DNA from: an uncultured Planctomycetota bacterium
Lineage (GTDB): Bacteria > Planctomycetota > Phycisphaerae > Sedimentisphaerales > UBA12454
Direction of reading: 5' to 3'
DNA length: 64,000 nucleotides
Assembly: GCA_903847315.1 (NCBI GenBank)
Contig: CAINDG010000048.1
Location: 1-64,000, forward strand
Position numbers and translations under genes: made by a program. This document shows positions 17,468 through 26,655 of the stretch, piece after piece; the stretch's first letter is position 1; every line of letters starts with the position of its first letter. Under the pieces are notes generated by a model. It saw only the letters and a program-made list of their open reading frames with translations. It was not told the origin of the DNA and did not search any database.

Positions 17468-17701
17468 ACAAATACAGCTAAATTCCCTAAAACCAGTAAT
17501 ACTTACCACAATCAGTAGTTATAGTCAAATAAGAAAAACGTTAGAGGGTAACGGTGAGGCTATATTTGTATCTCGTATTTCGTGAAGCGTATCTCGCCAT
17601 AACTCGTTTGTTTACGTTGTCTGATTTGTCATCCCCGCAGTTTTTTCAAAACTAAGCGCGGGGATACGCATAAGTTATTTATTTACGTTGTTGGAAATGC
17701 T

Positions 17702-17738
17702 ATAACTCCTTATTTTATTTTGCAAAATAAGGAGTTAT
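17702..17738. repeat. perfect 15-bp inverted repeat (ATAACTCCTTATTTT)
   Basis: The arms are 17702-17716 and 17724-17738, with loop ATTTTGC, and no mismatch. It would form a strong A/T-rich hairpin on either strand. No T-run follows, so it is not a clear terminator. Confidence 0.8.
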
Positions 17739-17916
17739 GGCGATTTTCTTCAGCCAAAAGCGCAGTTTTTTCAGCCAAACGCGCAAGTTGGGTTAAAAAG
17801 AGGGTATTTTTTGCCACAGAATTGGAATATTTTCGCTTAAAATTGGAAAAAATCGGATTTTTTTCCGTGTTTTTTAGGGTTTTTGTCAAATTTCGCGCAC
17901 TCGTGGTTGCGCGTTA

Positions 17917-17951
17917 TTTGCTATTCAGATGTTCGGTGTCTGAATAGCAAA
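17917..17951. repeat. perfect 13-bp inverted repeat (TTTGCTATTCAGA)
   Basis: The arms are 17917-17929 and 17939-17951, with a 9-base loop TGTTCGGTG. The arms are fully complementary. It stands 135 bases before the restriction-modification start and could be an operator or a mobile-repeat end. Confidence 0.8.
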
Positions 17952-18086
17952 GTCGTTGGTATTTGGTATATGGTATATGGAGAAGTCGGCGCGACAAACG
18001 GAAATTGCTTTTGGTCTTTTAATAGATTAAAATATCCACAATATTTCTAAGATTTACTCATTGAAGAAGTATAGGAGAACCAAGGA

Positions 18087-20966
18087 TTGGCAAAGACGCC
18101 AGAGATAATACTGCAACTGGTTGAAAATTTTGGGCAGAACTTTGACTCTTTCAAAAGCCAGGGATACAACGAAACACAACTTAGACAACAATTCATCAAT
18201 CCATTCTTTGAAGCTCTCGGCTGGGATATCGCAAATAAGGCGGGAACATCTCCGGCGTACAGAGATGTAATTCACGAAGACTCTATCAAAATCGGCGGAA
18301 CAACAAAAGCGCCCGATTACTGCTTCAGGATCGGCCCAGCAAGAAAATTTTTCCTCGAAGCGAAAAAGCCGGCAGTCGATATAAAATCCGAAATCAGTCC
18401 GGCATACCAACTTCGCAGATACGCATGGTCGGCGAAACTGCCTTTATCAATTCTGACGGACTTTGAAGAATTCGCGGTTTATGACTGCCAGATTCGGCCG
18501 AACGTAAACGACAAACCATCGACCGCGAGGATTTTTTACTGCACATATAAAGATTACGCTGATAAATGGGAACAAATCGCAAGTATATTCAGCAAAGAGG
18601 CGGTACTTAAAGGGCTATTCGATAAATACGCATCAGAAAAGACAACGAAAAAAGGTACAACCACCGTCGATAAGGAATTTCTTGCTGAAATAGAGGGCTG
18701 GCGAAATGAATTAGCAAAAAATATTGCGATTCGCAACAGTAAACTATCCGTCTATGACCTTAATTTTGCCGTTCAGAAGACAATCGACCGGATTTTATTT
18801 TTGAGGATATGCGAAGACAGAGAAATTGAACGAAGCGAGCAGATTCTTGGACTTATTAACGGGTCAAGAATATATCCACGGCTTTTTGAACTTTTTGAAA
18901 AGGCCGATGAAAAATATAATTCCGGCATTTTTCATTTTCGCAGGGAAAAAGACCGGCCTGAAGGGCCGGATGAACTTTCGGCAAATCTGAAAATCGATGA
19001 CGATGTCCTAAAGAAAATCATCAGGGATTTATACTATCCGTGCCCTTATGAATTTTCCATTATGCCTGCGGAAATTCTGGGCAATGTTTATGAACAGTTT
19101 TTAGGCAAGGTAATTCGGCTTACTGCATCACATCAGGCAAAGGTTGAGGAAAAGCCGGAGGTTAAAAAGGCTGGCGGAGTTTATTATACACCTTCGTATA
19201 TTGTCGATTACATTGTAAAAAATACGGTTGGAAAACTTTGCGAAGGCAAAACGCCGAAGCAGATAGAAAAAATAAAAATTCTCGACCCTGCATGCGGTTC
19301 TGGTTCGTTTTTAATCGGGGCATATAAGTATTTATTGGATTATCATCGGGATTATTACGAAAAAGAGAGTTCGAAATATAAAAAAGTGATTTATCGGGGT
19401 AGGGGCGGGCAGTGGTTTTTGACGATTGATGAGAAAAAAAGAATTCTTTTAAATAATATTTATGGCGTTGATATAGATTCGCAGGCGGCAGAGGTAACGA
19501 AACTTTCGCTTTTGTTAAAGGTTCTTGAAAATGAGACGCAGGAGAGTTTAAAGTTGTTTCATGAGCGGGCATTGCCGGACTTGGGCAATAATATCAAGTG
19601 CGGCAATTCATTGATTGGGCCGGATTTTTATAAAAATCAGCAGTCAAGTCTTTTTGATGACGACCAGCAGATAAAGATAAATGCTTTTGACTGGCAAAAG
19701 GAATTTGCACCGATTTTCAAGCAAGGCGGTTTTGATGCAGTTATTGGGAATCCGCCGTATGTAATAATATCGAATGAATTTTATTCTCAAGAAGTTTTGA
19801 AATACCTTAATTTTTATAAAGTCGCCCAATATAAAACAGATTTATTCCATTTATTTATTGAAAAGGGAATTAACCTTTTAGGCAAAAATGGCAATTTGGG
19901 TTTTATTGTTCCAAATCCTTGGTTAACTTTAAAATTTACCGATAAACTTAGAAAATATATCCTTGAAAATACTTGCATAAATGAATTAGTTTTACTAAAT
20001 GATTTAGTTTTCCAAGATGCAAATGTATTTACGGCATTATTGTTTCTTGATAAGCACTCCCCTAAAAAGCACATTGCAATTGTAAAGAGAATACGCGATG
20101 CCAAAGACGCTACGGAGATTTTGAATAGCACGGGCATTGAGTTTCCTCAAGACTTATGGCTACATATGGAAGGAAATGCAATTGAAGTACGGCGTGTAGG
20201 AAAAGTTGGCGAAGTAGTCAATAAAATAATAAAAAGATATCCAAAGTTAGAAGAAATCGCGCGTGCTTCACTGGGTTGTCAGGCATATAATAGTTCTAAG
20301 CACACTTCTGAACAAATAAAAAATCGCGTTTTTCATGCAACTATAAAAAAAAGTAAAGATTATTTGCCCGAACTAGCAGGAAATGATGTAGGAAGATATT
20401 TTATTGATCGTCAAAAAGGGCAATGGATAAAATATGGACCTTGGTTGCATGATTATCGTACTATGGATTGGCTTGAGGGACCTAGGATTTTGATTAGAGA
20501 AATAGCTGGCTCTGATAATCATAAAATCCAAGCCTGCTATGTTGAAGAAACTTATTGTAATTATAAAACAATATTAAATGTTAATCCAGAAAGCTTTACG
20601 AAAATCTCGATGAAATATCTTACCGGAATAATAAACTCAAGTCTTATATCTTTTGTATATCCTTTTATGTCAAATAAAATGATAGCACAAAGTTTTCCAC
20701 GTATAACAGTAGGCGATTTAAGAAAACTGCCAATTCGCCCGATTGATTTTAAGAAAGCCAATGAAGTAAAGAATCACGACAAAATGGTATCGTTAGTAGA
20801 TGAGATATTGGAGCTGAATAAGAAGATTTCGAAGATAAAAAATCCTGAAGAAAAGACGCGAATTCAGCGGCAGATAGATTCGACGGATGAAGAAATAGAT
20901 AAATTGGTATATGAGTTGTATGGCCTGACGGGTGAGGAAATAAAGATAGTTGAAGGGGAAAAGTGA
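18087..20966 (+). CDS. single-chain type IIG restriction-modification enzyme (Eco57I-like)
   Basis: A 959-residue protein combining nuclease, methyltransferase and target recognition. Residues about 70-120 resemble a PD-(D/E)xK nuclease: APDYCFRIGPARKFFLEAKK, then YQLRRYAWS. The adenine methyltransferase core has GVYYTPSYIVDYIV, SAM motif I DPACGSGSFLIGAYKYLL (about residue 398) and motif IV IGNPPYV (about residue 553). The C-terminal third resembles a TaqI-like specificity domain, with PELAGNDVGRYFID and GPRILIREIAGS. The start is TTG at 18087 with AGGAG 9 bases upstream. No separate methylase, specificity or helicase gene is adjacent. The recognition region is visibly more A/T-rich than the rest, suggesting transfer or domain exchange. 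It may act in phage defence. Confidence 0.88.
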   Translation: MAKTPEIILQLVENFGQNFDSFKSQGYNETQLRQQFINPFFEALGWDIANKAGTSPAYRDVIHEDSIKIGGTTKAPDYCFRIGPARKFFLEAKKPAVDIKSEISPAYQLRRYAWSAKLPLSILTDFEEFAVYDCQIRPNVNDKPSTARIFYCTYKDYADKWEQIASIFSKEAVLKGLFDKYASEKTTKKGTTTVDKEFLAEIEGWRNELAKNIAIRNSKLSVYDLNFAVQKTIDRILFLRICEDREIERSEQILGLINGSRIYPRLFELFEKADEKYNSGIFHFRREKDRPEGPDELSANLKIDDDVLKKIIRDLYYPCPYEFSIMPAEILGNVYEQFLGKVIRLTASHQAKVEEKPEVKKAGGVYYTPSYIVDYIVKNTVGKLCEGKTPKQIEKIKILDPACGSGSFLIGAYKYLLDYHRDYYEKESSKYKKVIYRGRGGQWFLTIDEKKRILLNNIYGVDIDSQAAEVTKLSLLLKVLENETQESLKLFHERALPDLGNNIKCGNSLIGPDFYKNQQSSLFDDDQQIKINAFDWQKEFAPIFKQGGFDAVIGNPPYVIISNEFYSQEVLKYLNFYKVAQYKTDLFHLFIEKGINLLGKNGNLGFIVPNPWLTLKFTDKLRKYILENTCINELVLLNDLVFQDANVFTALLFLDKHSPKKHIAIVKRIRDAKDATEILNSTGIEFPQDLWLHMEGNAIEVRRVGKVGEVVNKIIKRYPKLEEIARASLGCQAYNSSKHTSEQIKNRVFHATIKKSKDYLPELAGNDVGRYFIDRQKGQWIKYGPWLHDYRTMDWLEGPRILIREIAGSDNHKIQACYVEETYCNYKTILNVNPESFTKISMKYLTGIINSSLISFVYPFMSNKMIAQSFPRITVGDLRKLPIRPIDFKKANEVKNHDKMVSLVDEILELNKKISKIKNPEEKTRIQRQIDSTDEEIDKLVYELYGLTGEEIKIVEGEK

Positions 20967-20967
20967 A

Positions 20968-21588
20968 ATGGCTTCGTTCAAAACTTTAATCGAGTGGTTA
21001 AATCAGAACAGTGGTGCTGCTATGGCACTTTTGACGTTTTTTTATGTAATCGCTACTATCGCATTGTGTATTGCTTCATATAAGTCTATTAGCATAGCTG
21101 TGCAATTACACAGAGATACACACCGACCAGTTATTGTTTGCGACTTTGTTGTAATTCATTACATGATATTTTTTAGAATAAGAAACATCGGAATAGTTTC
21201 TGCGCATAATTTATTAATAAACCACGAGAAAGTAAACATACACAAGGGAAGTACCCCTTTGGCTGACATAAAGCAGAAAACAGAAACTGATTTAGCAAAA
21301 CTCTACGAACTTCCTGATTTTGAAAACGGAATTCCCTTCTTTTCGCCGGGGCAGGAATTTCATTATTTATATCATATTTTCAGCAGCGGCTCCAATGATG
21401 TTGAATTCCCAACGCTCAGATTTAATATGAAGTATTCAGATCCATCTGGAAATAATTATGATGACCAATCTCAAATAGATCTTTCTATTTACAAAAAAGA
21501 AGCACTTTGTCGAGAATCTTCCGATCTAATAGTAAGAAAACTTGATAATATTTGTTCAGCTATAAAAGATTCGGGCAGATTCGCATAG
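20968..21588 (+). CDS. membrane-anchored protein of unknown function, coupled to the restriction-modification gene
   Basis: A 206-residue protein. One hydrophobic segment, GAAMALLTFFYVIATIALCI, lies near residues 16-35, followed by SYKSISIAVQLHRDTHRP and a soluble, probably beta-rich domain of about 150 residues. The ATG at 20968 follows the upstream TGA by one base, with AAGGGG just before, so translation is probably coupled. A TTG frame extension to 20950 is less likely. I do not recognise the family. Similar helix-plus-domain proteins occur beside defence genes, but this is context only. Confidence 0.75.
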   Translation: MASFKTLIEWLNQNSGAAMALLTFFYVIATIALCIASYKSISIAVQLHRDTHRPVIVCDFVVIHYMIFFRIRNIGIVSAHNLLINHEKVNIHKGSTPLADIKQKTETDLAKLYELPDFENGIPFFSPGQEFHYLYHIFSSGSNDVEFPTLRFNMKYSDPSGNNYDDQSQIDLSIYKKEALCRESSDLIVRKLDNICSAIKDSGRFA

Positions 21589-21600
21589 TATAGATTAACC

Positions 21601-21694
21601 TACCCCCTGATGAATCAAGGGGCTAAATGAATAAAATATTACGCCGCGATTTAACTACCCATCGCTTACGCTCAGGGCTCTGTGGCGGGGTTTC
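21601..21694. repeat. hairpin element, copy 2 of the dispersed repeat at 5121
   Basis: ACCCCCTGATGAATCAAGGGGCTAAAT forms a stem with one mismatch (21603-21622). It is followed at 21658-21694 by ATCGCTTACGCTCAGGGCTCTGTGGCGGGG, whose phrases match the element at 5121-5163 in a different order. It lies between converging genes and may also serve as a terminator. Confidence 0.5.
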
Positions 21695-21697
21695 GAA

Positions 21698-22999
21698 TTA
21701 ACTCATCAGATTTTTTACGCTGTATTGAGTGAGGGATTGGCGATAATTATCAGTAATCTGCTGCATAACGGCAGACTGGTCGCCGGGGGCGACAAACGCG
21801 GCGCTTTTGACCGCATCGTAAATTTCAGCAAGGTTTACATTCTCAGCAATCGTAGCAGGAGCGAAACCCGCGACTGGTTCGGTTGTCTTAAGCAAAAGAT
21901 TAGCTTTTACGAGATGATTCAAAACTTTTTCGGTAAAATCGGCGGGGATATTTAACTGGCTGCAAATAAGTTCCGACGGTACCGGAACATTTTTCTTTTC
22001 AAAGGCGGTACAAATAAATTTCATAATGTCCATCACCTGCAAATCGGTAGCAAGGAAATAATCCTGTCGGCGTTTAGAGGCGGCCTTTTCGGCTTCTTCA
22101 ATGGTCTTTAAATTCTGGGTCGTGAAAGTAAGCTGCAGGCCGAACAGGACGATGAGCCAGGTAATATAAATCCATAAAACGCCGAGGGGAACAAGGCCGA
22201 GCATGCCGTAGACCGCGCTTGATGGAATAAATTTGACAATGTAAAGGCCGAAGCCCCATTTTGCAACTGTCCATGCAATAGCGGCGATGAGCGCGCCCCA
22301 CATCGCAGCTTTAGAGTTTACCTTGGCGTTAGGCATAAGCATATAGAGGGCATACAAGCCGATAAATGCAATGACGAACGGCACGACAGGACCGATGTAA
22401 GTAAAGATACTGTGGGCCAGATGGCCTGCGATGCTGTATTGGGCGTTGACATAAACGGCAATGCCGAGCAGGAGCGGGCCGAGAGTCAGAAATGCCCAGT
22501 AATTTGTTATCCTTTGAATCATATTTCTGCGGCTGACGTTCCATATAATATTGAATGAATTTTCAATGTTCATCAACAGTGCGATAGCGGCCCATATAAT
22601 GAGCGCACTGCTGATGATGGTAATTGAGCCTTTGTTGAGATTGGTGTAAAAGTTGTTAGTAAACTCATCGACTTTCTGGGCGAGAGTAATTTTCTGGTCC
22701 GGATTGTTGGGGTCAACGGAATATTCGACGTTTTTTATGAAAGCCAAATCATAAAAATAAGTTCTTACCTGCGAGCCGAGGTTTTCAAATGCGCCGAGAG
22801 AATGAAAAATCAGAAGCGTAACAATCACAAGCGGGACGATGCCGAAGATAGTATTATACGAAAGGATGGAGGCCTGCTGGTCTGCCCTGTTTTTGTAGAG
22901 CAGTTTGATGCATTGCGGCCAGAGTCTCAATTGAAAGAATATGAAATGCATAATTTTCCCGAAGCCGCCCTCTGGAACGGAAGTATTCAGTTCTAACAT
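21698..22999 (-). CDS. YihY/BrkB family inner membrane protein
   Basis: A 433-residue protein with six membrane segments in residues about 35-290. It shows the family phrases QASILSYNTIFGIVPLVIV, SSAVYGMLGLVPLGVLWIYITWLIVLFG and QLTF. The name 'ribonuclease BN' for this family is historical, and the present view is a transporter-like membrane protein of uncertain substrate. Residues about 310-430 form a soluble tail that looks like a winged-helix domain (MDIMKFICTAFEKKNVPVPSELI then IPADFTEKVLNHLVKANLL). It may be regulatory. The AsmA-like gene ends 11 bases upstream. Confidence 0.88.
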   Translation of the reverse strand: MLELNTSVPEGGFGKIMHFIFFQLRLWPQCIKLLYKNRADQQASILSYNTIFGIVPLVIVTLLIFHSLGAFENLGSQVRTYFYDLAFIKNVEYSVDPNNPDQKITLAQKVDEFTNNFYTNLNKGSITIISSALIIWAAIALLMNIENSFNIIWNVSRRNMIQRITNYWAFLTLGPLLLGIAVYVNAQYSIAGHLAHSIFTYIGPVVPFVIAFIGLYALYMLMPNAKVNSKAAMWGALIAAIAWTVAKWGFGLYIVKFIPSSAVYGMLGLVPLGVLWIYITWLIVLFGLQLTFTTQNLKTIEEAEKAASKRRQDYFLATDLQVMDIMKFICTAFEKKNVPVPSELICSQLNIPADFTEKVLNHLVKANLLLKTTEPVAGFAPATIAENVNLAEIYDAVKSAAFVAPGDQSAVMQQITDNYRQSLTQYSVKNLMS

Positions 23000-23010
23000 A
23001 GACTGTTTCC

Positions 23011-26000
23011 TTATTTAAACATTTTTTCCAGGCTTTTTTTAATTTGGTTTTCGAGTTCCTGTTTCGCCTGGTCTTCGACGAGTTTGCCGACATCAATTTT
23101 TGGTCTGTCAACGGAACCTTTTAACGGCAGCACAATTCTCTGGCCGTTGCGTGACCAGGGGAGAGTAATGTTCATCTTCATCGATTTATCGAGGCCGATT
23201 TTGCCGCTGAAGTTAATGGATTTGTCGTCGATATTCATCTGCATATTGTCGTATTTGATAATTCCGTTCTCAAGCACAAATTTAGTCGGCAGAACAGTAA
23301 TAACGGGGTCTTGTGAAGAGCCAATAAGCTGAATAATCTGCGGCAGCAGAGATGAGCCGCCAAGGTGCATATTGTCGATGGAAATAATACCTGTGGTTTT
23401 GATGGAGTTTTTGTAGCCTGACTGAAGCGGAATCGCCATCTCGTTACTATCAAAGTTCATAACGCCTGTAACCTGAACCGCATCGGCAAAAAGCGGATTC
23501 ATATAACGCAGGAGCGAATCGGAAGTCTGGCGTGTAATCTGAATTTTGTCGAGTATTTTAATCTGGCCGGGCGTTTTCAGCATCGCAGGTGTGTCTTTCA
23601 AATTCGCGGAGGCGGCGAAACTGAGTTTGCCGGTGTTGACGGTTGAAGTGAACGGAGCGATTGTCATAAGGCCGTTATCAACCTTTACGTCAAATTCGCT
23701 TTTGCCGATGCTAAGCCCCATATATTCTGCGCTGTCGAAACCGAAAGATGATTTCGCGTTGAGATTGGAAGTAAACAGCGCCGGAGTTTGTTTGGGATAA
23801 TAAGTTGAAAAAGTTATCGAATCGCTTCTTTTTCCTGTCGCGGCTAATCCGCTGGGCAGAAACGGGGAGATAAGCGAGCTTGCGGCCGCGAGGTCGTAAT
23901 CGGCTTTGAGCGAACCTTCGGTTTTTACATTTTGGCCGGTCTGGGTATTTGTGAGTTTGCCGGACAGTTTTATCTGCGGGCTTGTCAGCTGGAGGTTTTC
24001 AATTGTATAAATTTTTTGTGCGGTGTCGAACCTGCCGGCGAAAGCGATATTCATATATTCCTGAGTAAAAGTCTGCCTGCCGGGATAAGCAATGCTTAAA
24101 TTCTTTACTGTTATCTGTTTTGCGGCCGCATCGACAATATTATCCTTTGCGCTCAGGGTGATATCTCCCTGGGCAAGGCCGCTAAGCTGCGTTTGAGAGT
24201 CGAATTTGGCGAAGGTTTGAAGATACGGTTTAGCTTTGTCAAGCTCCAGAGCTATATCCGCTTTTATCTGAGTCTGGCCGGTCGTCTGGCCGCCGAAAGG
24301 AATCGTCGAATCCTCTAAATTTATTTTTCCAGCCGAGGCGGTGATGTCCGCGGTCTTGATAGTAAGCTGTTTGCTTTCGGTATCACAGGTAAAATCATAT
24401 TTAATATTTGCCGTCGGCTCTGAAATTTCGTTGTAGTCCGGCATTTTTACTGAAATATTTCTGAACGTTCCGGAGCCTATGCTGCCTAGGATTCCTTTGA
24501 CAAAAGTTCCACTGCCAACGAGATTAACATCGCCGGCAAGAGCGGGTTTTATATCGATAAACTGGCCGACATCGCTTTGCATTTTGGCAAGGTCGAGCCG
24601 GGCAGTGTAATTCATATTGTCCGTTGGGCCGCTGAGGTTCGCTGTCAGAAAAGACGAATCGACGGTAAGTTTTTCAACCATTATCTTGTCCGCCTGCGAG
24701 ACAATTCTCGCATCGACCTCTACCGGCTTTGAAAGCACAATTCGTTTTACAGGAAATTTCCCTTCAAGAGCCCAGAGTTTGACTTTCCCGGCCAGAGTTC
24801 TTTTCCCGTTTTGAGCCTGGGTATTTATATCGCCGCTGAGTCTGCCGTATTCTATGTCGAAATTCTGTTTGAATTTCGCAATTGTTTTTATCTGCTTAAA
24901 TGTTTTCGCGACATCGCAGTCAAACTGAGCCTGGAGTGTATCGGGCGAATCGGCCTTGAGAAAATCCTCAAGACTGCGGACGGTTTTCGGCACCGTTCCT
25001 TTTATATCGGCGGTCAGACCATCGGCTTCGATTTTCAGCTTTTCAATGTCTATTGTTTTGTCGGTCGTGCTGAGTTTTACATCAGTCTGAAATTTGGAAG
25101 TCTGGATTCGGTCGCCTTTGAGCAGTGTGCCTGATATATCGAGATTGCTTGCGTTAATTGTTCCCTGAAGGTTCTCAAACTGTCCTTTCTGTAGTTTGGC
25201 GTCAACCACAGCTTTCACCCTGCCGCTGGTCGTCATATTTACATCAAACACCTTAAACAAAGGTGAAAGCGTGGAAAGGTCGAGGTTGTTTACTTCGAGC
25301 GAGACTTCGCCGGTCGCGTTCGCAAGCGACCATTCCTTTTCGCCGGTTTTTATATTTCCCGAAGCTCTAATTTTGGAAACTTCGTTTGCTGACGCGACAG
25401 CCATCGAGATATCGAAGCTGCTTTTGCTGCCCAGGGGCCTTATCGCAAGTTTGGTATTTATATCCTTTAACTCCAAAGTACGTATGACGTCGTTTATATC
25501 CGGAGCGGTGATTTTGAAATTGCCGCCATTTACGGTCAGGTCGATATGCGCAATGGCAAACAAAGCGGCGGAAGGGTCTGCCTTTGCTTTTTGCGGGGCA
25601 GGCGAAATAGTTACGGCTTTTTTCCGCGCACAGTCGCCGCTAATATCTATCAGGACCTGCGGCTGGTCTATAACAGCCTCATCAATCGCGAGTCTGCCGC
25701 CCAGCAGGGCCAGATATTGGGGGCGAGCGGCAATCTGTTTTGCCGTTATCTTCGTGCAGCCGGTACTATCGGTAAAATCGAACTGCTGCGCTTTTACCCC
25801 TTCAAACCAGCCCATCGAAAGCGAGCTGATTTTGATTTTACCGTCAATAAGGCCGCTTATTTTGCCAAGGATTAAATTCTTTCCGCTGTCACTGGACAGA
25901 TAGGCCGGCACAGCGAAGAACAGTACCAAAAAGAACGCGGCCAAAAAAAAGATCGCCCATAGAAAGATTTTCATTGCTGAAATTTTTGAACGTTTTTTTT

Positions 26001-26022
26001 CCTTATTATTTTCGGTTTGCAT
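23011..26022 (-). CDS. AsmA-like large envelope protein
   Basis: A 1003-residue protein with a single N-terminal membrane helix (about residues 17-37, FLWAIFFLAAFFLVLFFAVP). A very long beta-strand-rich region follows, made of repeated hydrophobic/polar strand patterns such as LSISSLSMGWFEGVKAQQF-like units. It ends with an AsmA-like C-terminal segment (INFSGKIGLDKSMKMNITLPW, then LPLKGSVDRPKIDVGKLV). AsmA/TamB-group proteins bridge the periplasm and are thought to carry lipids or aid outer-membrane assembly. Planctomycetes have an outer membrane, so the role fits. It is followed by the YihY gene and preceded by frr, with a low-complexity AAACTGAAAACTG tract between. Confidence 0.82.
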   Translation of the reverse strand: MQTENNKEKKRSKISAMKIFLWAIFFLAAFFLVLFFAVPAYLSSDSGKNLILGKISGLIDGKIKISSLSMGWFEGVKAQQFDFTDSTGCTKITAKQIAARPQYLALLGGRLAIDEAVIDQPQVLIDISGDCARKKAVTISPAPQKAKADPSAALFAIAHIDLTVNGGNFKITAPDINDVIRTLELKDINTKLAIRPLGSKSSFDISMAVASANEVSKIRASGNIKTGEKEWSLANATGEVSLEVNNLDLSTLSPLFKVFDVNMTTSGRVKAVVDAKLQKGQFENLQGTINASNLDISGTLLKGDRIQTSKFQTDVKLSTTDKTIDIEKLKIEADGLTADIKGTVPKTVRSLEDFLKADSPDTLQAQFDCDVAKTFKQIKTIAKFKQNFDIEYGRLSGDINTQAQNGKRTLAGKVKLWALEGKFPVKRIVLSKPVEVDARIVSQADKIMVEKLTVDSSFLTANLSGPTDNMNYTARLDLAKMQSDVGQFIDIKPALAGDVNLVGSGTFVKGILGSIGSGTFRNISVKMPDYNEISEPTANIKYDFTCDTESKQLTIKTADITASAGKINLEDSTIPFGGQTTGQTQIKADIALELDKAKPYLQTFAKFDSQTQLSGLAQGDITLSAKDNIVDAAAKQITVKNLSIAYPGRQTFTQEYMNIAFAGRFDTAQKIYTIENLQLTSPQIKLSGKLTNTQTGQNVKTEGSLKADYDLAAASSLISPFLPSGLAATGKRSDSITFSTYYPKQTPALFTSNLNAKSSFGFDSAEYMGLSIGKSEFDVKVDNGLMTIAPFTSTVNTGKLSFAASANLKDTPAMLKTPGQIKILDKIQITRQTSDSLLRYMNPLFADAVQVTGVMNFDSNEMAIPLQSGYKNSIKTTGIISIDNMHLGGSSLLPQIIQLIGSSQDPVITVLPTKFVLENGIIKYDNMQMNIDDKSINFSGKIGLDKSMKMNITLPWSRNGQRIVLPLKGSVDRPKIDVGKLVEDQAKQELENQIKKSLEKMFK

Positions 26023-26036
26023 ATTGGTCCCCGTAC

Positions 26037-26075
26037 AAAAAACTGAAAACTGAAAACTTAAAACTTAAAACTGAT
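26037..26075. repeat. AAACTGA/AAACTTA heptamer tract
   Basis: Tandem near-heptamers AAAACTG, AAAACTG, AAAACTT, AAAACTT, AAAACTG fill the gap between frr and the AsmA-like gene. They resemble the repeats at 1161 and within coaB. Confidence 0.6.
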
Positions 26076-26078
26076 GAA

Positions 26079-26639
26079 TTAGCCTTCCATAACTTCATCT
26101 GTTTTTGATTTTATGGCATTGTCAATCCCGTCTGTGTATTGCTTCGTAAGGTCGTCCATTTCTTTTTTGCCGTGGTTGCGGTCGTCTTCCGTAATGGTTT
26201 TGGCCTTTTCCTCATCTTCGAGTTTTTTGTTCGCATCCCTTCTGATGTTTCTAATGCTGACCTTGGCCGCTTCGCCGAGCTGTTTGACCTGGCCGGCAAG
26301 CTGTTTTCTTCTTTCCTGCGACAGCGGCGGGACATTAAGCCTGATTACTTTGCCGTCCGACATCGGAGCGATGGAAAGGTCGCTGTTTTTAATCGCCTTT
26401 TCAATCTCCTTTATTGATGACGGGTCAAAAGGTTTTATGACAATCATATTGGCATCGGGCGTCGAGAGAGTCGCAAGCTGTTTTAACGGCGTGGGCGCGC
26501 CGTAATACTCGACCCTGAGATTCTCGACAAGTCCTGTTGACGCCCTGCCTGTTCTGACAGTTTTGTACTCGCTGTAGAGGAATTCATACGCTTTTTGCAT
26601 AAGCTGCTTGTGTTCACCTACAATTTTTTGTGTTGGCAT
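26079..26639 (-). CDS. frr: ribosome recycling factor
   Basis: A 186-residue protein of exactly usual length. With EF-G it splits post-termination ribosomes. Motifs are YKTVRTGRASTGLVENLRVEYYGAPTPL (given here in two parts in the protein), PFDPSSIKEIEKAI, RLNVPPLSQERRKQL and RNIRRDANKKL. It lies 16 bases after pyrH, the common bacterial order rpsB-tsf-pyrH-frr. Confidence 0.97.
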   Translation of the reverse strand: MPTQKIVGEHKQLMQKAYEFLYSEYKTVRTGRASTGLVENLRVEYYGAPTPLKQLATLSTPDANMIVIKPFDPSSIKEIEKAIKNSDLSIAPMSDGKVIRLNVPPLSQERRKQLAGQVKQLGEAAKVSIRNIRRDANKKLEDEEKAKTITEDDRNHGKKEMDDLTKQYTDGIDNAIKSKTDEVMEG

Positions 26640-26655
26640 AAACCGCTCCTGTTGA

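Larger units (their letters stand above)
17468..18086. other. long intergenic region with several hairpins ahead of the restriction-modification gene
   Basis: About 600 bases without a convincing gene. It holds an ATCCCCGC/GCGGGGAT palindrome (17631-17665), repeated TTTACGTTGT phrases (17610, 17683), two perfect inverted repeats (17702-17738 and 17917-17951), and a TTTGGTATATGGTATATGG tract (17959-17978). The one frame of 75 codons (17720-17947) spans both inverted repeats and looks non-coding. Promoters for the divergent pheA and restriction-modification genes must lie here, but I see no clear -35/-10 pair. Confidence 0.6.

Noticed and set aside
17720-17947. A 75-codon frame upstream of the restriction-modification gene
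   Set aside because: It spans both inverted repeats, has a low-complexity Phe/Lys/Arg translation and no ribosome-binding site.
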